A DNA stretch of 64,000 nucleotides. Origin: Flavivirga eckloniae (GTDB taxonomy: Bacteria > Bacteroidota > Bacteroidia > Flavobacteriales > Flavobacteriaceae). The stretch is taken from positions 2,867,001-2,931,000 of the forward strand of contig NZ_CP025791.1 in NCBI RefSeq assembly GCF_002886045.1, in the 5' to 3' direction. The translations under genes were made by a program, and so were the position numbers. Position 1 is the stretch's first letter, and every line of letters starts with the position of its first letter. The notes beneath the pieces were generated by a model that worked only from the letters and a program-made list of their open reading frames with translations, searched no databases and had not been told where the DNA came from. This document shows, in pieces, positions 62,356 to 64,000 of this stretch.

Positions 62356-64000
62356 TTAAAATTCTAATCTAAACGAAAGGTTTGGAATAATACCTAATGA
62401 GGATTTATTAATTTCTTGAAATACACTAAATTTTTCTCCATTAGCTGTGAAGTTAATTGTTTTATAAGATTTACCTAAGAAGTTTTTTCTACCTGTAATG
62501 TTTAATACAGACAGTCCTAATTTAGCTCGCCATTTTTCATTTTTGGAAAAGTTGAATTTATATGTGGTTGAGAAATCCAATCTGCTATAATTAGGTAAAC
62601 GATACGCATTTGTTTTAGAATAATCGATTTCTATATTGTTGTTCTCCTCAAGAAAACTTATAGCTTTTGTATATGGTGTTCCGGTTCTTAAATTCCAGCC
62701 TAAAGAAAAGTTAAAATTATTCCATAAATACGAATGCGTCCATGTAAAATTGTGTCTTATATCAAAATTTCCCGGAAATGGTGCTCCTCCATTAATTCCT
62801 TCAAAAGTAAATTGATTATCTGTAATGGAATAGCTTAAACAAGTTCTATAATTGTCTATCTTCTTTTTTACTAATACATCCAAACCCAGAACATCACTTT
62901 TACCTTTAAAAAAATGTTTATTTTCCTCATTTTCAAACCCTTTCGTTAACGATGTTAAACCATCTACTCTTTTTGCATAACCATCTACATCAACATTCCA
63001 CCCCTTTTTACTAAACGAAAACCCACTTGTTATTTGAAAACTTTTTAATACTGGAATGTCTTTTCTATTTGATAAGACCCAAACTTGATTTTCCAATCCA
63101 AAATCTTTTGTCTGAAATTCCACTATTTGGCTTACCTCCTGATGTAACTTTTCCAATGAAGATTTAAATCTTAAATGCGGTGCTATTTTAAAATCCAAAT
63201 GTAACCTTGGCTCAAAATAAAGCCTCTTGAAAGCAGACATGTAATTGGTTCTTAGCCCCGTATTAATAATTAGTTTATCATCATTTTTATATTGGTAATC
63301 TGCATAAAAAGCATGATTGTTATTTAAGTTTGTATTTCCTATCGATTCTATTTCAAACTCACCAGTTGGTGTTAAATCTCTATAACCTAATTCATAACCT
63401 ATTTCATTTGATGTAAATTGATAACCAATCCCCAACTCATTTTTCTTGTTGATTTCCCAATTGGTGTCGAAAGACATTCCAATATCACGAACTGCATTCT
63501 TTTTTGTTGTATCATAACTTATCACCCCTACTTGTCCTTCATAAGTTGAACCATTATATTCTAAATCAAAATTCGAATAATACGACCGAAAGGCATGCGA
63601 AAACGTCTTGCTGTATTTATGATTCCACGAAAAACTGGTTCCTCTATTATTTATATCTATATTATCACTTATAAATACGTTTAATAGGCTTGAAAATTCA
63701 TTATCCAATTCGTTTCTCGTATATAGGTTACTAACTACAATCTCATTATTATCATTTGGCTTTATAATGCCTTTTATGGTATAGTCTGAAAAATAAAAGC
63801 GTTCAATAAGGTGATTGACCTGATACCCTTGAGTAGATCTCTTACCATCAGTAATTTTTGTGTTTTGAAAAACCCTCTTAGATATATTCTTAAATGTAAT
63901 TGATTCAAAAAAGTCTGTAAACGATCGTCTTGCAGAAGCAATCAATGCTATTTTTTTGGCTACAGGAATTTTTATATACAAGTCTGAATGCATCATATTA
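62356..64000 (-). CDS. TonB-dependent receptor, C-terminal part only
   Basis: At least 547 residues are visible and the frame continues past the window end, so the signal peptide and most of the plug lie outside. What remains is beta-barrel: alternating amphipathic strands, many aromatic residues, FSWNHKYSKTFSHAFRSYYSN, and the closing strand NLSFRLEF with terminal Phe as required for outer-membrane insertion. Features such as YSITDNQF, GAPFPGNFDIRHNFTW and RLPNYSRLDFSTTYKF are usual for non-SusC TonB-dependent receptors of Bacteroidota. The ligand is unknown. Confidence 0.85.
   Translation of the reverse strand, partial: NMMHSDLYIKIPVAKKIALIASARRSFTDFFESITFKNISKRVFQNTKITDGKRSTQGYQVNHLIERFYFSDYTIKGIIKPNDNNEIVVSNLYTRNELDNEFSSLLNVFISDNIDINNRGTSFSWNHKYSKTFSHAFRSYYSNFDLEYNGSTYEGQVGVISYDTTKKNAVRDIGMSFDTNWEINKKNELGIGYQFTSNEIGYELGYRDLTPTGEFEIESIGNTNLNNNHAFYADYQYKNDDKLIINTGLRTNYMSAFKRLYFEPRLHLDFKIAPHLRFKSSLEKLHQEVSQIVEFQTKDFGLENQVWVLSNRKDIPVLKSFQITSGFSFSKKGWNVDVDGYAKRVDGLTSLTKGFENEENKHFFKGKSDVLGLDVLVKKKIDNYRTCLSYSITDNQFTFEGINGGAPFPGNFDIRHNFTWTHSYLWNNFNFSLGWNLRTGTPYTKAISFLEENNNIEIDYSKTNAYRLPNYSRLDFSTTYKFNFSKNEKWRAKLGLSVLNITGRKNFLGKSYKTINFTANGEKFSVFQEINKSSLGIIPNLSFRLEF

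Overview
The window comes from an AT-rich bacterium of the Bacteroidota, most likely the family Flavobacteriaceae. The evidence is a SusC/SusD pair, a hybrid two-component system with an AraC-type output, several families restricted to or typical of this group (DUF4254, DUF4837, DUF6427, DUF6341, DUF6909, DUF2652), many near-matches to the Bacteroidota -7 promoter element TAnnTTTG, and lipoproteins with acidic residues after the lipobox cysteine. No rRNA, tRNA, insertion sequence, prophage or CRISPR array is visible. Genus cannot be assigned from this reading.

Layout. (1) 56-1111: a PaaE-like flavin/[2Fe-2S] reductase ending in a terminator. (2) 1409-13767: a nutrient-uptake locus of SusC receptor, SusD lipoprotein, a very large FG-GAP/ASPIC-UnbV lipoprotein and a 1427-residue hybrid two-component regulator; it has no carbohydrate-active enzyme. 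(3) 13837-19200: housekeeping genes (glycosyltransferase family 9 with DUF4254, upp, a DUF6427 membrane protein, a small DUF6341 membrane protein, purD) with three REP-like inverted repeats between genes. (4) 19218-21804: a rightward group with a CapK-like adenylate-forming enzyme, a 35-codon remnant of a UDP-GlcNAc 2-epimerase gene and a GT4. (5) 21801-55501: a roughly 34-kb leftward run, mostly a surface-polysaccharide cluster. In transcription order it reads M23 peptidase, GH3-like, DUF6909, Wzz-like, rfbB-rfbA-rfbC-rfbD, wecB, wecC, Wzx, Wzy, SGNH protein, O-antigen-ligase-like protein, GT4, HAD phosphatase, class II aldolase, tandem nucleotidyltransferase, GtrA, GT2, GDPD-like, GT-C/kinase fusion, GT-C, dehydrogenase/MocA fusion, toroid-like protein, WecG-type GT26, UDP-glucose dehydrogenase, UDP-xylose synthase and a WcaJ-type initiating transferase. 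(6) 55618-64000: tatA, a DUF4837 lipoprotein, an MltD-like transglycosylase, pgk, a DUF2652 cyclase-like protein, holB and the 3' part of a TonB-dependent receptor.

How it works together (inference from families). The cluster can supply dTDP-rhamnose (rfbABCD), UDP-ManNAcA (wecB/wecC) and UDP-glucuronate then UDP-xylose (ugd/uxs). The WcaJ-type transferase primes the lipid carrier, the glycosyltransferases build the unit, Wzx flips it, and Wzy, the ligase-like protein and Wzz finish and size it. A GT2, GtrA and two GT-C proteins look like a periplasmic side-branch modification set.

The least explained part is 31.8-39.0 kb. There a GT-C membrane protein is fused to a uridine-kinase-like domain, beside a GDPD-like protein, a protein with two fused nucleotidyltransferase domains, a class II aldolase and a HAD phosphatase. 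I read this as a candidate undescribed route to an activated, possibly non-standard sugar or polyol and its attachment to the polysaccharide.
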